In this document: piece after piece, positions 34,665 through 44,026 of the stretch
How the letters are laid out: each line of letters opens with the position of its first letter
Position numbering within the stretch: position 1 is the stretch's first letter
Assembly (NCBI GenBank): GCA_002718135.1
Contig: PBDN01000019.1
Location: 196,805-260,804 of the forward strand
Length of the DNA stretch: 64,000 bases
Direction of reading: 5' to 3'
Origin: Pelagibacteraceae bacterium
Lineage (GTDB): Bacteria; Pseudomonadota; Alphaproteobacteria; HIMB59; GCA-002718135
The notes under the pieces: model-generated
The model's input: only the letters and a program-made list of their open reading frames with translations
Database searches by the model: none
What the model was told of the DNA's origin: nothing
Program-made: the position numbers and the translations under genes

Positions 34665-35642
34665 ATGAGCACGTTGACCAAATTCGCCAATATTTTTGCT
34701 GCAACCCTTGCAACATTCGCAACACTACTTACCGTGAACAATGCGCAGGCTGAAGCTCAGAAAAATATCGTCGCTACCATCACGCAAATTGGCGAACCAC
34801 TGTCGGTCATTGCAGGAGGCCGCGCAAAAATCGTTACCTTGATGGGAGAAGGGGTAGACCCACACCTTTATCGACTGACCCGGTCGGACGTCTTAAAACT
34901 GAACCGTGCAGATCTGATTGTCTATAACGGCCTTGATCTTGAAGCCCAGATTGTGAAATTGCTAACGAAGTTCGCGGCTCATAAGCCTGTAATCGGCCTA
35001 GCAGAAGTATTGAGGGAACGGGGCTTCCTGACCAAGGATGGCAGGGCTTACGATCCACATGTTTGGATGGATCCGGTACTCTGGGGCACTGCCCTGCAGA
35101 CCGCGGTCGATGCATTGGCAAGAATCGATCCAAAAAACGCTGAATTTTACCACACCAACAATGCTGCCTATCTGATCGAACTTGGAAAGCTTCATTCCAG
35201 CGCAAAGAGATCCATTGCTTCAATCCCCAATGAATCCGGTGTGCTCGTCACAGCGCACGATGCATTTGGGTATTTTGCTCGAGCATACGGACTCGAAGTC
35301 TTAGCCGTCCAAGGTATCAGCACAGAAAGCGAAGCAGGCGTAAAAAAAATAGAAGATCTGGTCAAAACCATAGTAAAACGACGTGTTGGTGCAGTGTTCA
35401 TTGAAAGTACTGTCTCAGCGCGGAACGTCCAAGCGCTGATTGAGGGGGCTGCTGCACGTGGTCACCGGGTCCGTATCGGAGGAAAGCTCTTCTCCGACGC
35501 TATGGGGCCTACTGGGACCTATGTCGGGACCTATATCGGCATGTTTAACCATAACGTGACTACCATCGTCCGATCCCTAAGCGGCGTAAGCCCCAAGCCC
35601 CAACCTCGCGATCAGCTTGCTGAAACAAAGTTTTCAAAATGA
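34665..35642 (+). CDS. Metal ABC transporter, periplasmic binding protein (Mn/Zn/Fe type)
   Basis: A cluster A-I (TroA/ZnuA-like) solute-binding protein of 325 residues with an N-terminal signal peptide of about 30 residues ending A-Q-A-E-A. Metal ligands appear as His in V-D-P-H-L-Y, His in Y-D-P-H-V-W-M, an acid in I-E-S-T-V-S and an Asp in F-S-D-A-M-G. The His-rich loop of true ZnuA is missing, which leans toward manganese or iron. I prefer the ATG at 34665 (GAGG five bases before) over the ATG at 34647. The gene overlaps the ATPase gene by 4 bp. Confidence 0.9.
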   Translation: MSTLTKFANIFAATLATFATLLTVNNAQAEAQKNIVATITQIGEPLSVIAGGRAKIVTLMGEGVDPHLYRLTRSDVLKLNRADLIVYNGLDLEAQIVKLLTKFAAHKPVIGLAEVLRERGFLTKDGRAYDPHVWMDPVLWGTALQTAVDALARIDPKNAEFYHTNNAAYLIELGKLHSSAKRSIASIPNESGVLVTAHDAFGYFARAYGLEVLAVQGISTESEAGVKKIEDLVKTIVKRRVGAVFIESTVSARNVQALIEGAAARGHRVRIGGKLFSDAMGPTGTYVGTYIGMFNHNVTTIVRSLSGVSPKPQPRDQLAETKFSK

Positions 35643-36436
35643 AATCGGCGGGCCCAATTCTAAAAAACTCTGCCAGTATCAAGGGTCAACGGAACCCATT
35701 GTCCGTGCACGGTCTCACTGTCGCGTACAACAACAAACCCGCGCTCTGGGACGTAGATATCTCTGTACCAGATAAGAGCCTCATGGCCGTAATCGGTCCA
35801 AACGGCGCTGGGAAGTCGACTATGATCAAAGCTATATTAGGCCTTACACCAACAGTTTCGGGGAAAATCCAGCTATTCGGAGAACGACTGAAAAACGCCC
35901 GCAATCGTGTCGCTTACGTGCCGCAGCGGACGAGTGTTGACTGGGACTTCCCCGCCTCTGCTGAGGACGTCGTGGCGATGGGTCTTTACCGCCGGATCGG
36001 CTGGTGCCGTCCTGTAAAGCGTCGTCACCTCGATACCGCACGCGGCTACTTGGACCAAGTTGATATGGCTGATCTCGCCTATCGACAGATAGGCCAACTG
36101 TCGGGCGGCCAGCAGCAGCGAGTATTTCTTGCCCGTGCTCTAGCCCAAGAAGCAGATTTATACCTCATGGATGAGCCTTTTTCAGGTGTTGACTCCGCCA
36201 CCGAGAGAACCGTCGTCAATATAATCCGCGATATACGCTCGGACGGGGCCACGGTAGTCTGCGTCCACCACGACCTTCAGACCGTCGGCGAATACTTTGA
36301 TCGCGTACTAATTCTCAATGTCCGTGCCATCGCAGCAGGACCCATCTCAGATGTCCTTACGGAGGAAAATCTACAAATGGCATATGGCGGGCGATTAGCG
36401 GCCACGGCGATCCGAGCGATAGACAGTAACGCATAA
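35639..36436 (+). CDS. Metal ABC transporter, ATP-binding protein
   Basis: A 265-residue ABC ATPase of the Mn/Zn/Fe importer group: Walker [10 protein letters not shown] near residue 57, a Q-loop in [12 protein letters not shown] (typical of this group), signature L-S-G-G-Q-Q-Q-R, Walker B L-Y-L-M-D-E-P-F, and the switch His in V-H-H-D-L. It drives import by the two permeases that follow. The first about 20 residues are not conserved, so the true start may be slightly later. Confidence 0.92.
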   Translation: MKSAGPILKNSASIKGQRNPLSVHGLTVAYNNKPALWDVDISVPDKSLMAVIGPNGAGKSTMIKAILGLTPTVSGKIQLFGERLKNARNRVAYVPQRTSVDWDFPASAEDVVAMGLYRRIGWCRPVKRRHLDTARGYLDQVDMADLAYRQIGQLSGGQQQRVFLARALAQEADLYLMDEPFSGVDSATERTVVNIIRDIRSDGATVVCVHHDLQTVGEYFDRVLILNVRAIAAGPISDVLTEENLQMAYGGRLAATAIRAIDSNA

Positions 36437-36478
36437 TATTCCATTCAAATAGATCTGCATTAACGTGCACAATCTAAC

Positions 36479-37675
36479 ATGACCATAGTCGAAGCTTATA
36501 CAGTCCTAACATTCCAAGCCGGGTATAATACTTCGGTCGTACTGACAGGTGTGATCGCACTCGGATTCGGTGGTGGGGTAATAGGGGTGTTTCCTTACCT
36601 ACGTAAACGATCCCTAGTATCAAATGCCATAAGCCATGCCACTCTTCCTGGAATCGCGATGGCGTTTCTCCTGAGCGTCACGCTGGGTGGATCGGGCCGT
36701 AACCTAGCACTTCTAACCGCTGGTGCCACCCTGAGCGGAGCCATCGGCATCTTTGCAATCCAATGGATACGTGATCAGACGCGGCTCGCCGAAGATACCG
36801 CGATAGGTACGGTGCTAAGTGTCTTCTTCGGTATCGGTGTTGTACTCCTTAGCCATATTCAAACTATGAAAACCGGTGCACAGGCGGGCCTAAACAGTTT
36901 CTTACTCGGATCCACCGCTATGCTGACTTCGGGCGAGGCTTTGCTTATTTCAATCTCCTCAGCCGTTGCTATCGGGTGCTCATTGGCTTTTATTAAGGAA
37001 TTCAGGACGGTAGCTTTTGACAAAGACTTTGCCAAAGCTCAGGGGTGGCAAACGTCTCATTTCGACTTGATAATGCTAGCGCTATTATTGGCGATCATGG
37101 CGATCGGGTTAAAAACCGTTGGATTGGTCTTAATCATTGCACTCGTGATAGTCCCACCGGCAACGGCCCGATTCTGGACGAATCGACTGGGTTGTATGAT
37201 CGCCCTTTCGGGTTTATTCGGCGGCCTATCTGGCTGGATTGGTGGTGCATTCTCAGCACTATATCCAAATATGCCAGCCGGCGCCGTCATCGTACTAACT
37301 GCCGCGTCCATATTTACTTTTAGTCTTTTGTGCGCACCCAAAAGAGGTGTCATCACGCGGAGTATCTGCCGACTTCGCCTAAGGTTTTTCGCGTTAGAAA
37401 ATCGCGGTCTTATCTCGATTGCAGGGGGATACACACCCCTAGATCCAATTACTCGGTACTTATTTCGCTGGCGCGGGTACATGGATCCAAATGGTAAACT
37501 GACGGCTTCGGGTGTTGAGGCAGCCGCTGAGGCAAACCGGCAACGACGCTTGTGGTTTGTTTACCGCAGGCATCATCCAGACGCAGATATTTCTCTCGGT
37601 CTGCATAATGGACGTCCGATTGAAGAGATGCTGTCGCCCGAAATCTTGGCAAGGCTCGAAAGGGAAAGAGAATGA
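36479..37675 (+). CDS. Metal ABC transporter permease with soluble DtxR-like C-terminal extension
   Basis: Residues about 1-290 form an ABC-3 family permease with some eight hydrophobic spans, including the N-A-I-S-H-A-T-L-P-G-I-A motif near residue 50 and V-I-V-P-P-A-T-A-R-F near 220. Residues about 295-398 are soluble and contain L-T-A-S-G-V-E-A-A, R-R-L-W-F-V-Y and P-I-E-E-M-L-S-P-E-I-L-A-R-L, which resemble the second-domain helix region of DtxR/MntR repressors. Such permease fusions occur in some Mn/Fe importers. It overlaps the second permease gene by 4 bp. Confidence 0.9.
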   Translation: MTIVEAYTVLTFQAGYNTSVVLTGVIALGFGGGVIGVFPYLRKRSLVSNAISHATLPGIAMAFLLSVTLGGSGRNLALLTAGATLSGAIGIFAIQWIRDQTRLAEDTAIGTVLSVFFGIGVVLLSHIQTMKTGAQAGLNSFLLGSTAMLTSGEALLISISSAVAIGCSLAFIKEFRTVAFDKDFAKAQGWQTSHFDLIMLALLLAIMAIGLKTVGLVLIIALVIVPPATARFWTNRLGCMIALSGLFGGLSGWIGGAFSALYPNMPAGAVIVLTAASIFTFSLLCAPKRGVITRSICRLRLRFFALENRGLISIAGGYTPLDPITRYLFRWRGYMDPNGKLTASGVEAAAEANRQRRLWFVYRRHHPDADISLGLHNGRPIEEMLSPEILARLERERE

Positions 37676-38628
37676 CCGCAATTGATTTCTTATCAATCGA
37701 TCTGCCCGCGATCTTTGTCGCCGTACTTGCGGCAACCAGTTGCAGCCTACTGGGTAATTTTCTAGTTCTAAGGCGACAGGCTCTGATCGGCGACGCTATT
37801 TCTCATGCTGTCTTGCCCGGTATCGTAATCGGTTTTCTACTCGCCGGTACCTTATCCACTTTACCTCTTATGCTTGGCGCCATCGGCGCCGCTATATTAG
37901 CTGCTGGACTGATAGAGGCTCTCCGCCAAATTGGGAGGATAGAGGCCGGAGCCGCTATGGGGGTTGTCTTCACCACAATGTTCGCCGCTGGAATAGTCCT
38001 GCTGGAACAAGCGGGTGCCTCTAATGTCCATATAGACGCTGAACACGCGCTATACGGAAGCCTCGAATCCATCATATGGATGGATCTGACTGTATGGATG
38101 GACCTATTTACACTGGATGCCTACGCTGGAATGCCGCGACACCTAGTTACTCTTATCGGCGTGACTTTCAGTATCGTGGCTTTGGTTTTTCTTTTTTTCA
38201 AGGAGTTGAAGGTTGCGACATTCGATCCCGATTTAGCGGTCAGTATTGGTCTACCAATGCAAAAAATTTCTACCGGTTTTATTGTTTTAGTTGCGGTTGC
38301 CGCCGTAGCTTCGTTCGAAGCCGTCGGCTCCATTCTTGTGATCGCCATGTTTATATGTCCCGCAGCAACGGCTCGCATGCTCACCGATAAACTCAGCCGG
38401 CAACTCTGGATCAGTGCCGGCGTTGCAACTCTAGCAGGAGTAGGTGGATATCTATTTGCGGCTTTTGGACCACAATTATGGGGTAGCAGTAATTCGCTAA
38501 ACGCGGCAGGGGCGATTGCCGTTGTCGCCGGGCTCCTCCAGGTCATGGCAATGGTAGCCGGGCCGAGATATGGAGCGCTCACGCGCACTATCAAAAAACG
38601 TAAGCAACGGCCAGCTTCTATCTATTAA
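37672..38628 (+). CDS. Metal ABC transporter permease
   Basis: The second ABC-3 permease of the importer, 318 residues, without the soluble tail. It has L-I-G-D-A-I-S-H-A-V-L-P-G-I near residue 40, the G-A-A-M-G-V-V-F-T-T-M-F-A segment near 100, C-P-A-A-T-A-R-M-L near 225 and about eight membrane spans. It presumably pairs with the first permease as a heterodimer. It is the last gene of the four-gene operon. Confidence 0.92.
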   Translation: MTAIDFLSIDLPAIFVAVLAATSCSLLGNFLVLRRQALIGDAISHAVLPGIVIGFLLAGTLSTLPLMLGAIGAAILAAGLIEALRQIGRIEAGAAMGVVFTTMFAAGIVLLEQAGASNVHIDAEHALYGSLESIIWMDLTVWMDLFTLDAYAGMPRHLVTLIGVTFSIVALVFLFFKELKVATFDPDLAVSIGLPMQKISTGFIVLVAVAAVASFEAVGSILVIAMFICPAATARMLTDKLSRQLWISAGVATLAGVGGYLFAAFGPQLWGSSNSLNAAGAIAVVAGLLQVMAMVAGPRYGALTRTIKKRKQRPASIY

Positions 38629-38748
38629 TTTCTTGGCTTTCGAAATTTCTCGTCGTTGCCCCTTCGACTATAGGGCGGAATGAAGAACTACAATCGTCAA
38701 ATTTAGAACAGCTATACAAAGCGGCCCGCCTCGTTAGTATTGGTAAAA

Positions 38749-38937
38749 ATGAAGCGCCATTTCAACATATCGCAGCTTTTCGTCATTGCCGCCCTCGCGG
38801 TTATGTTACTTACGACTGGCGCTGTATGCCAGTTTCCTGAGAACTGGGAGACCCGTCTAAGAGCGCTCTTACCCGCGTGGATCGGGATCACAGCAGTCTT
38901 CTGGATACTATGGCGTAAGACTGGACGAATGAAATGA
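38749..38937 (+). CDS. Small membrane protein of unknown function
   Basis: A 62-residue frame (ATG at 38749; a TTG at 38740 is also possible) with two hydrophobic segments, about residues 8-25 and 40-57, and basic residues at both ends (K-R-H near the start, R-K-T-G-R-M-K at the end). This is a typical two-helix inner membrane peptide. Codon use fits the neighbourhood. I do not recognise a family. It could be an independent gene after the ABC operon. No function is proposed. Confidence 0.5.
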   Translation: MKRHFNISQLFVIAALAVMLLTTGAVCQFPENWETRLRALLPAWIGITAVFWILWRKTGRMK

Positions 38938-39081
38938 TTAGGCTAAATAAAGGGGTCAAATCCTTCAGCGTCCCAAATTTGTTAGATAGTTTGTCACACA
39001 AAATAATGATTGATCTCGCACACCCCTAAAATAGAAGTGTCTAATATATTTATATTAATAGGATATTTACTTAAAAGATGG

Positions 39082-39158
39082 TGGTGACCCCGACAGGATT
39101 CGAACCTGTGACCTACAGATTAGGAATCTGCCGCTCTATCCAGCTGAGCTACGGGGCC
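39082..39158 (-). tRNA. tRNA-Arg (anticodon CCT)
   Basis: The reverse strand folds into a full cloverleaf of 77 bases including encoded CCA. The acceptor GGCCCCG pairs with CGGGGTC (one G-T pair). The D arm contains AGCTCAGCTGGAT, the anticodon loop TTCCTAA gives CCT (reads AGG, Arg), and the T arm has GGTTCGAATCC. The gene lies alone between the small membrane protein and the lipid A deacylase gene. Confidence 0.96.
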
Positions 39159-39465
39159 TTCGGGATCATGTAACTCAATGTCGACCAAAAAAGGAAGAGT
39201 AATCCACCGGCAGAAATATAAAAAAGTTTCAAAAGTCACCGTGCCCCATGCACAAATCCCCTGCGTTTACACCGGCAACTTCAAAATAGGCATAGCCAAA
39301 GATTCTGGCCCGGTTGGAAAAAATTGAGGCGCGGACCCTAGGGCGATTGCTCCCCATAAAATTATACACCGTTCCGGTCGAATACGATTAAGCTACCTCT
39401 CAATTACCAGACCAGCCGGCCGCTTCAACATCCTTCCACAAGTGCCGCGCGATTCGAATGCAAAT
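39159..39465. other. Gap of 307 bp without a recognisable gene
   Basis: This stretch between tRNA-Arg and the PagL-like gene carries no convincing reading frame on either strand. It probably holds the tRNA promoter (on its right side, reverse strand) and the 3' end of the deacylase transcript. I see no strong hairpin or repeat. Confidence 0.5.
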
Positions 39466-39972
39466 TCAGTAGTTATCTCGAAGTGGGATTGAATAGAAGA
39501 CGCTAAGAACCTCAGTGCCTGGATTGAAATCGCCTATATTGGCATTGGACAGATGGTAGAATGCCAACCCAAAGCGTGTGCGGTTGTCGAACCTGTAGGC
39601 CAGTTCGATAGATGATCGAAATTCTATTTCATACCCAAGATCGCGACCATCGCCCTCCTCATAATATCCTGCGGCAAAACTCGGTGTTAGGACCCAGCGG
39701 CGCCCAAAAAATACATCGACAAGTACCCCGCCATATCCGTAAAACGCCGAATCCGTTGTAGCCATCAGACCCGCTAAGGGTTTGAATACCCAGATTTTTT
39801 TCTCTGAGCGATATTCTGCCCGGAGTTCGACCGCATCGTGCTTATTCTGATATACATCGTAGTCACCTACTCCGAGTGTCAAAAAGCCTGGTTCATCTGC
39901 TACTACCGGTCCAGCCCCTATTGAAGCTAAACCAAGAACAAATAAAATCAAGAATGCGAGCAATTTTCTCAC
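39466..39972 (-). CDS. Acyloxyacyl hydrolase, PagL-like lipid A 3-O-deacylase
   Basis: A 168-residue outer membrane beta-barrel candidate. It has a signal peptide (about 25 residues, ending V-V-A-D-E), alternating hydrophobic strands, and near residue 144 the catalytic motif Y-H-L-S-N-A-N-I-G, with the His-Ser pair of PagL. It ends in an aromatic-rich strand, Y-S-I-P-L-R-D-N-Y. PagL removes a 3-O-linked acyl chain of lipid A and changes outer membrane properties. Family assignment is good; activity is inferred. Confidence 0.85.
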   Translation of the reverse strand: MRKLLAFLILFVLGLASIGAGPVVADEPGFLTLGVGDYDVYQNKHDAVELRAEYRSEKKIWVFKPLAGLMATTDSAFYGYGGVLVDVFFGRRWVLTPSFAAGYYEEGDGRDLGYEIEFRSSIELAYRFDNRTRFGLAFYHLSNANIGDFNPGTEVLSVFYSIPLRDNY

Positions 39973-40091
39973 GTCGCTCTACCCCACCTTAGATATCATT
40001 TTTTCAATATCACATTTTCCGTACACAGGCTGCCATTTTAGTCAATTCAACCTCTTTTTTTCCACCGCAAACGCCCCCGCAATACTATAAA

Positions 40092-41060
40092 TTAGGCTCC
40101 GAAACGCCGTTTGTATTGTTCCGTCGCCCTAACCAATGCCTCGCGTACACCCGGATCCATCGCAGAATGTCCAGCGTCTGGAACTATAACCATCTCAGAG
40201 CCGACCCAAGCGCGGTGTAGTTCATCTGCCGTTACGATTGGGCAGATCATATCGTACCTTCCTTGAATAATTAGGCACGGTAGATCTTGGACCCTAGACA
40301 TATTTTCAAGTAAAGCATTATCAGACAAGAAGTTATCATTAGAAAAATAGTGTGTTTCGATCCGCGCTAGGGCAAAAGCTATAGAGTCATCTCCGAATGC
40401 CGCAACTGTTTCAGGACTCGGTTGTAGGGTCGAGCATGCACCTTCATAACGGCTCCATGCCCTTGCCGCAGGCAGATGAACCGCAGGATCGGGGTTGAGC
40501 AAGCGTCGGTAGAAATTTTCTAGGATATTTCCGCGTTCGTTCTCGGGAAGAGCCGACGCGAAATCTCGCCAAGGCTCAGGAAATATGCGCCGAAGGCCGT
40601 AGAGAAACCAATTAACTTCGGATTGACGCCCCAGAAAAATTCCCCGGACAATTAGCCCGAGGCAATTTTCCGGATACGCCTGCGCATAGGCGATCGCCAG
40701 CGTGCTGCCCCAAGAACCGCCAAACAGTATAAACTTTGAAACATTCAGGTGGTCTCGAAGGTGCTCGATATCTTCGATCAAGTGGGCGGTTGTATTGTTG
40801 GAAAGATTACCACGCGGGACGGAACGGCCAGCACCCCGCTGATCAAATATGACAATCCGGTAATTCGCCGGATCGAAGAAACGGCGATGGACCGTTGTCG
40901 CACCCGCTCCCGGGCCTCCATGGAGAAATAGTATCGGAATACCGGCCGGATCACCCGACTGCTCCCAGTACATGCTGTGGGTTCCGTCCAGCGGCAGCAT
41001 GCCGTTTTCATATGGCTCGATCGGCGGGTAAAGTTGATCGCGCAGGCGCCGCTCGGTCAC
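40092..41060 (-). CDS. pip: Proline iminopeptidase
   Basis: A 322-residue S33 peptidase that removes N-terminal proline from peptides. It starts with L-Y-P-P-I-E-P-Y, typical of bacterial Pip, then L-H-G-G-P-G-A-G-A near residue 46, D-Q-R-G-A-G-R-S, the nucleophile elbow G-G-S-W-G-S-T-L near 113, G-R-Y-D-M-I-C-P with the Asp, and D-A-G-H-S-A with the His. It is probably cytoplasmic. It follows carD on the same strand with a 75-bp gap. Confidence 0.93.
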   Translation of the reverse strand: MTERRLRDQLYPPIEPYENGMLPLDGTHSMYWEQSGDPAGIPILFLHGGPGAGATTVHRRFFDPANYRIVIFDQRGAGRSVPRGNLSNNTTAHLIEDIEHLRDHLNVSKFILFGGSWGSTLAIAYAQAYPENCLGLIVRGIFLGRQSEVNWFLYGLRRIFPEPWRDFASALPENERGNILENFYRRLLNPDPAVHLPAARAWSRYEGACSTLQPSPETVAAFGDDSIAFALARIETHYFSNDNFLSDNALLENMSRVQDLPCLIIQGRYDMICPIVTADELHRAWVGSEMVIVPDAGHSAMDPGVREALVRATEQYKRRFGA

Positions 41061-41135
41061 TTGGCTCGCTCCATGGGGATAATCAGCGTTCGGGTTATAG
41101 GCTTTCCGTAGCTTCTTGAGGATGGTCTCTATAGA

Positions 41136-41819
41136 CTACTCAGCTAGGATACCCTCAATTTTCTCGGTTGCCGCCTCCACATCCAACTTTTCGACCAATG
41201 CATATTCATTTACGAGCCGTTCCAAAGCCGCTTCGTACATCTGGCGCTCGCTATAAGATTGTTCGGGTTGGCCTGCGGCTCGGTATAAATCTCGCACCAC
41301 TTCCGCGATTGCGACAGGATCGCCACTGTTTATCTTCGCTTCGTATTCCTGTGCACGCCGGCTCCACATAGTGCGCTTAGAACGAGCACGGCCCCTCAGT
41401 GTAGCGGTTACCGCTTGGATCTTATCTTTTGAGCTTATTTTACGAAGTCCGGAGTCCGCTACTTTCTCTACTGGGACCCGCAAGGTCATTTTTTCGGATT
41501 CGAACAGGATGACGAAGAGCTGCAATTTGAAACCCGCCACTTCTCGCTTTTCAACGCCCGTCACTTTACCAACGCCGTGCGTTGGATAGACAACATAGTC
41601 ACCTCTCGCAAAGGGTAGTTTTTTTGACGGCGCCCTCGCAGCCGACTTTCTGGGCGCCGGCTTATCTGCAGTCGCCCTCTTTGTTGCAGGCTGTTTTTTC
41701 TCAGACGTTTTTTCTAAAGTTTTGGAGGCTAATTTTTTAGTCGCAGCCTTGGGCTTTGTTTTCTTGGCCGGGCCGGCCGCAGTCTTTGGTTTGGATTTTG
41801 TTGTCTTGGCCTTTGCCAT
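41136..41819 (-). CDS. CarD family transcriptional regulator with basic N-terminal tail
   Basis: CarD proteins bind RNA polymerase and stabilise promoter opening. Residues about 75-225 form the CarD domain: A-R-G-D-Y-V-V-Y-P-T-H-G-V-G-K-V near 75, then the helical C-terminal part with M-W-S-R-R-A-Q-E-Y. The first about 70 residues are a Lys/Ala/Pro-rich, histone H1-like tail, unusually long for CarD and likely to bind DNA. I chose the ATG at 41819, preceded by GAGCGAG. Length is 227 residues. Confidence 0.9.
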   Translation of the reverse strand: MAKAKTTKSKPKTAAGPAKKTKPKAATKKLASKTLEKTSEKKQPATKRATADKPAPRKSAARAPSKKLPFARGDYVVYPTHGVGKVTGVEKREVAGFKLQLFVILFESEKMTLRVPVEKVADSGLRKISSKDKIQAVTATLRGRARSKRTMWSRRAQEYEAKINSGDPVAIAEVVRDLYRAAGQPEQSYSERQMYEAALERLVNEYALVEKLDVEAATEKIEGILAE

Positions 41820-42028
41820 CACTCGCTCTCGGTTGGGTCTTTTTTTTAAGGCACGCGGAGCCCTAGCCTTCCTCACTTATCCCGAAATATCCATAATATT
41901 CGGTAAACATCGCAAACCGGACAAAAGGGGGACTAGATTCAGCTACTAGCCGCTCCGCCGGCCAGTCTATATTACAAGATTATCACAAATTTAGTTGGAA
42001 TAACAGTTCGCTAGGCTAAATTTAACAG

Positions 42029-42057
42029 AAATAGGCCGTTCGTCAGAACGGCTATTT
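42029..42057 (-). terminator. Probable Rho-independent terminator after fdxA
   Basis: A hairpin with a GCCGTTC/GAACGGC stem around a 4-base loop, extended by an AAATA/TATTT pairing with one bulge, lies 43 bases after the fdxA stop. On the reverse strand the stem is followed by a T-rich stretch. It is nearly symmetric, so it could work in both directions. Confidence 0.6.
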
Positions 42058-42099
42058 TCGCATTGAGAGTTAATTGCATGGTTTGCCTGTCGAAAAAGG

Positions 42100-42438
42100 T
42101 CAACCACCCTCACCAGGCACCTCGCTGAAGTGCTCTTCGTATTTATTTTCTTTGTCGCGCCATTCGTCGGCGTCAGCTGGTTGCTCACCCTTCCGAGTAA
42201 TATTGGGCCAAAGATCGGAGAATTTCCGGTTTACGTCCATATACTTTTCTGAAACATCATCTGTGTCAGGATGAATGGCTTCAGCCGGACACTCGGGCTC
42301 GCATACGCCACAATCGATGCATTCATCAGGATGAATGACAAGCATATTCTCCCCCTCATAAAAACAGTCTACTGGGCACACCTCGACGCAATCCATATAC
42401 TTACACTTAATGCACGCATCATTGACGACGTACGCCAT
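42100..42438 (-). CDS. fdxA: Ferredoxin FdxA (7Fe type)
   Basis: A 112-residue electron carrier with a [3Fe-4S] and a [4Fe-4S] cluster. Cysteines at 9, 12, 17, 21 and 25 and at 40, 43, 46 and 50 form the C-x-x-C and C-P patterns of FdxA ([24 protein letters not shown]). The C-terminal extension with W-P-N-I-T-R is standard for alphaproteobacterial FdxA. It stands alone between carD and the terB-like gene. Confidence 0.95.
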   Translation of the reverse strand: MAYVVNDACIKCKYMDCVEVCPVDCFYEGENMLVIHPDECIDCGVCEPECPAEAIHPDTDDVSEKYMDVNRKFSDLWPNITRKGEQPADADEWRDKENKYEEHFSEVPGEGG

Positions 42439-42597
42439 AACTATCTCCGTATTAATCTTTCAGGCATCACCATCCGTATCGTTTATCCAAATGGCGGATG
42501 TAGCCTCTCCGATTGACATCAAAGTCAACACCGGCAACCTAGTATTTTTTGTTACTCCGACCAACTACTTTTATAGGTTATAGTAACCGGCTCATTC

Positions 42598-43062
42598 TCA
42601 GATTTGGAGTCTCTCCCGTACGCGAGACCTGGCAAGGCCACTATCGCGATCATCGACGTAGATCAACCCCGCGATTCGGCGCATCAGCATTGCCTCATGT
42701 GCCTCTACTTGCTCATCAGCGTAGACAACTTCCCATAGCATTTCCATGAGGTGGACACGCTCTTCATATGAAAAACCATCTTTGATAGTACTAGTATAAC
42801 GAAGAAGTTGAACCGACTCTTCGGTCTCGCGCTCCGCTGCGACCACCAGCGCGTGTGCCTCATCATGGCCAAGGCCGAACTGGGTTTCGCAGAGCCATTC
42901 TATCCGACTGCGTTCAAGGAAGTCGAAGTTTGCATCCACCGTTGCCGCATGTACCAACAGCGTGGCCGCGGCAATATGAAATTCATCAGGCGTGTGGACA
43001 CCATCGGCAGCTTCGGCGATGGCACCTTTGTCTTCGAAGAAAGCTTTGAACTTATCTAGCAT
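42598..43062 (-). CDS. TerB family protein
   Basis: A 154-residue helical protein with the TerB domain: H-I-A-A-A-T-L-L-V-H-A-A near residue 30, V-D-A-N-F-D acidic turn, and a second D-E-Q-V-E-A-H-E metal-binding-like turn near 120. TerB-like proteins bind metal ions and are found in stress and tellurite-resistance sets, but single copies like this one usually have unknown roles. No other ter gene is nearby, so resistance should not be assumed. Confidence 0.85.
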   Translation of the reverse strand: MLDKFKAFFEDKGAIAEAADGVHTPDEFHIAAATLLVHAATVDANFDFLERSRIEWLCETQFGLGHDEAHALVVAAERETEESVQLLRYTSTIKDGFSYEERVHLMEMLWEVVYADEQVEAHEAMLMRRIAGLIYVDDRDSGLARSRVRERLQI

Positions 43063-43135
43063 AATCCGTGGGTATCATACGTGGTATTCCACCACAAACA
43101 TATCCAAGTTGTTTGTAGAGAGATATATTTGTACT

Positions 43136-43756
43136 ATGGATATTCCGTCAGAAAAAGCGCGACATTTCCCTGCTACAACGAGGAACCGTGATGCGATCGC
43201 CGACGTCCTCTCTCAGATTCTGCCAGACACTGGAACCGTCCTTGAAATTGGAAGTGGATCAGGTGAACACGCCTTCTACTTTTCTGAAAAATTTCCAGAT
43301 CTAGTTTGGCTACCTAGCGATCCGGACCCACTTAATCTACAAAGTATCAAAGCTTGGCGTGCTGCAGCGGATCGCATAAATCTAAGATATCCACTCTCTA
43401 TAAATGCTTCCGATATAATTCTTCCCATTGAATCCGCGGACGCAATAATCTGCATCAACGTTATCCATATTTCGCCATGGGATACCACTGAAGGTCTCAT
43501 GCGCAATGCAAGCAACCTGCTTCCATCTGGCGGACCATTATATATGTATGGTCCATTTCGGATCGACGGCAAGCACACCGCCCACTCCAACGAAGTCTTC
43601 GATAGGTCGCTAAAAGACCAGAATGAGACCTGGGGGGTACGCGATTTGGAAGCAGTCATAGCCGAGGGACAGAAAAACGGGTTGGCCTTCGTCGAACAAG
43701 TAGAGATGCCTGCCAATAATCAATCTTTAGTATTCCAGAGATCCGGTTCACTTTAA
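43136..43756 (+). CDS. DUF938 SAM-dependent methyltransferase-like protein
   Basis: A 206-residue protein with the Rossmann SAM-binding motif V-L-E-I-G-S-G-S-G-E-H near residue 39, N-V-I-H-I-S-P-W near 103, and Y-G-P-F-R-I-D-G, the pattern of DUF938. The start A-R-H-F-P-A-T-T-R-N-R is typical of this family. The substrate is unknown. The ATG at 43136 is taken because it begins the conserved part. The 3' end overlaps the convergent S4 gene by 9 bp. Confidence 0.88.
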   Translation: MDIPSEKARHFPATTRNRDAIADVLSQILPDTGTVLEIGSGSGEHAFYFSEKFPDLVWLPSDPDPLNLQSIKAWRAAADRINLRYPLSINASDIILPIESADAIICINVIHISPWDTTEGLMRNASNLLPSGGPLYMYGPFRIDGKHTAHSNEVFDRSLKDQNETWGVRDLEAVIAEGQKNGLAFVEQVEMPANNQSLVFQRSGSL

Positions 43757-44026
43757 GGAGCGCGGCACCATCTCCGAATAAAGGGTTCTTGCCTCGGTTG
43801 CTGGGCCGCGACGATTACCCAAAGCTTCGATACGCACCACTTTCACATCTCGACCCTTCGAAAGAGTAAGTACATCGCCGACCCGAACAGTGTAATGCGA
43901 TTTGCGAATAATCGCGCCATCGACCCGGACCTTGCCTGCAGCGCAGATTGAACTTGCTAGACTGCGGCTTTTGAGAAACCTCGCCTGCCACAACCATCTA
44001 TCGAGGCGCATTCCATCGTCGCTCAA
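43748..44026 (-). CDS. RNA-binding S4 domain protein, Hsp15-like
   Basis: A 92-residue S4-domain protein with M-R-L-D-R-W-L-W-Q-A-R-F near the start and G-K-V-R-V-D-G, as in Hsp15 (HslR), which binds free 50S subunits with a stuck nascent chain. The start is TTG at 44026 overlapping the helicase stop (TTGA); an ATG at 44011 is possible. In alphaproteobacteria an S4 protein often follows this helicase, in agreement with an RNA-related unit. Confidence 0.9.
   Translation of the reverse strand: MSDDGMRLDRWLWQARFLKSRSLASSICAAGKVRVDGAIIRKSHYTVRVGDVLTLSKGRDVKVVRIEALGNRRGPATEARTLYSEMVPRSLK

Noticed and set aside
39414..39468. Possible extension of the PagL-like protein past its stop codon (in-frame codons continue for 16 residues)
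   Set aside because: PagL already ends in the expected final beta-strand, and the extension has no supporting features.
42598..43062. Tellurite resistance determinant
   Set aside because: Only a single TerB-like protein is present; no terC, terD, terE or terZ gene is nearby.
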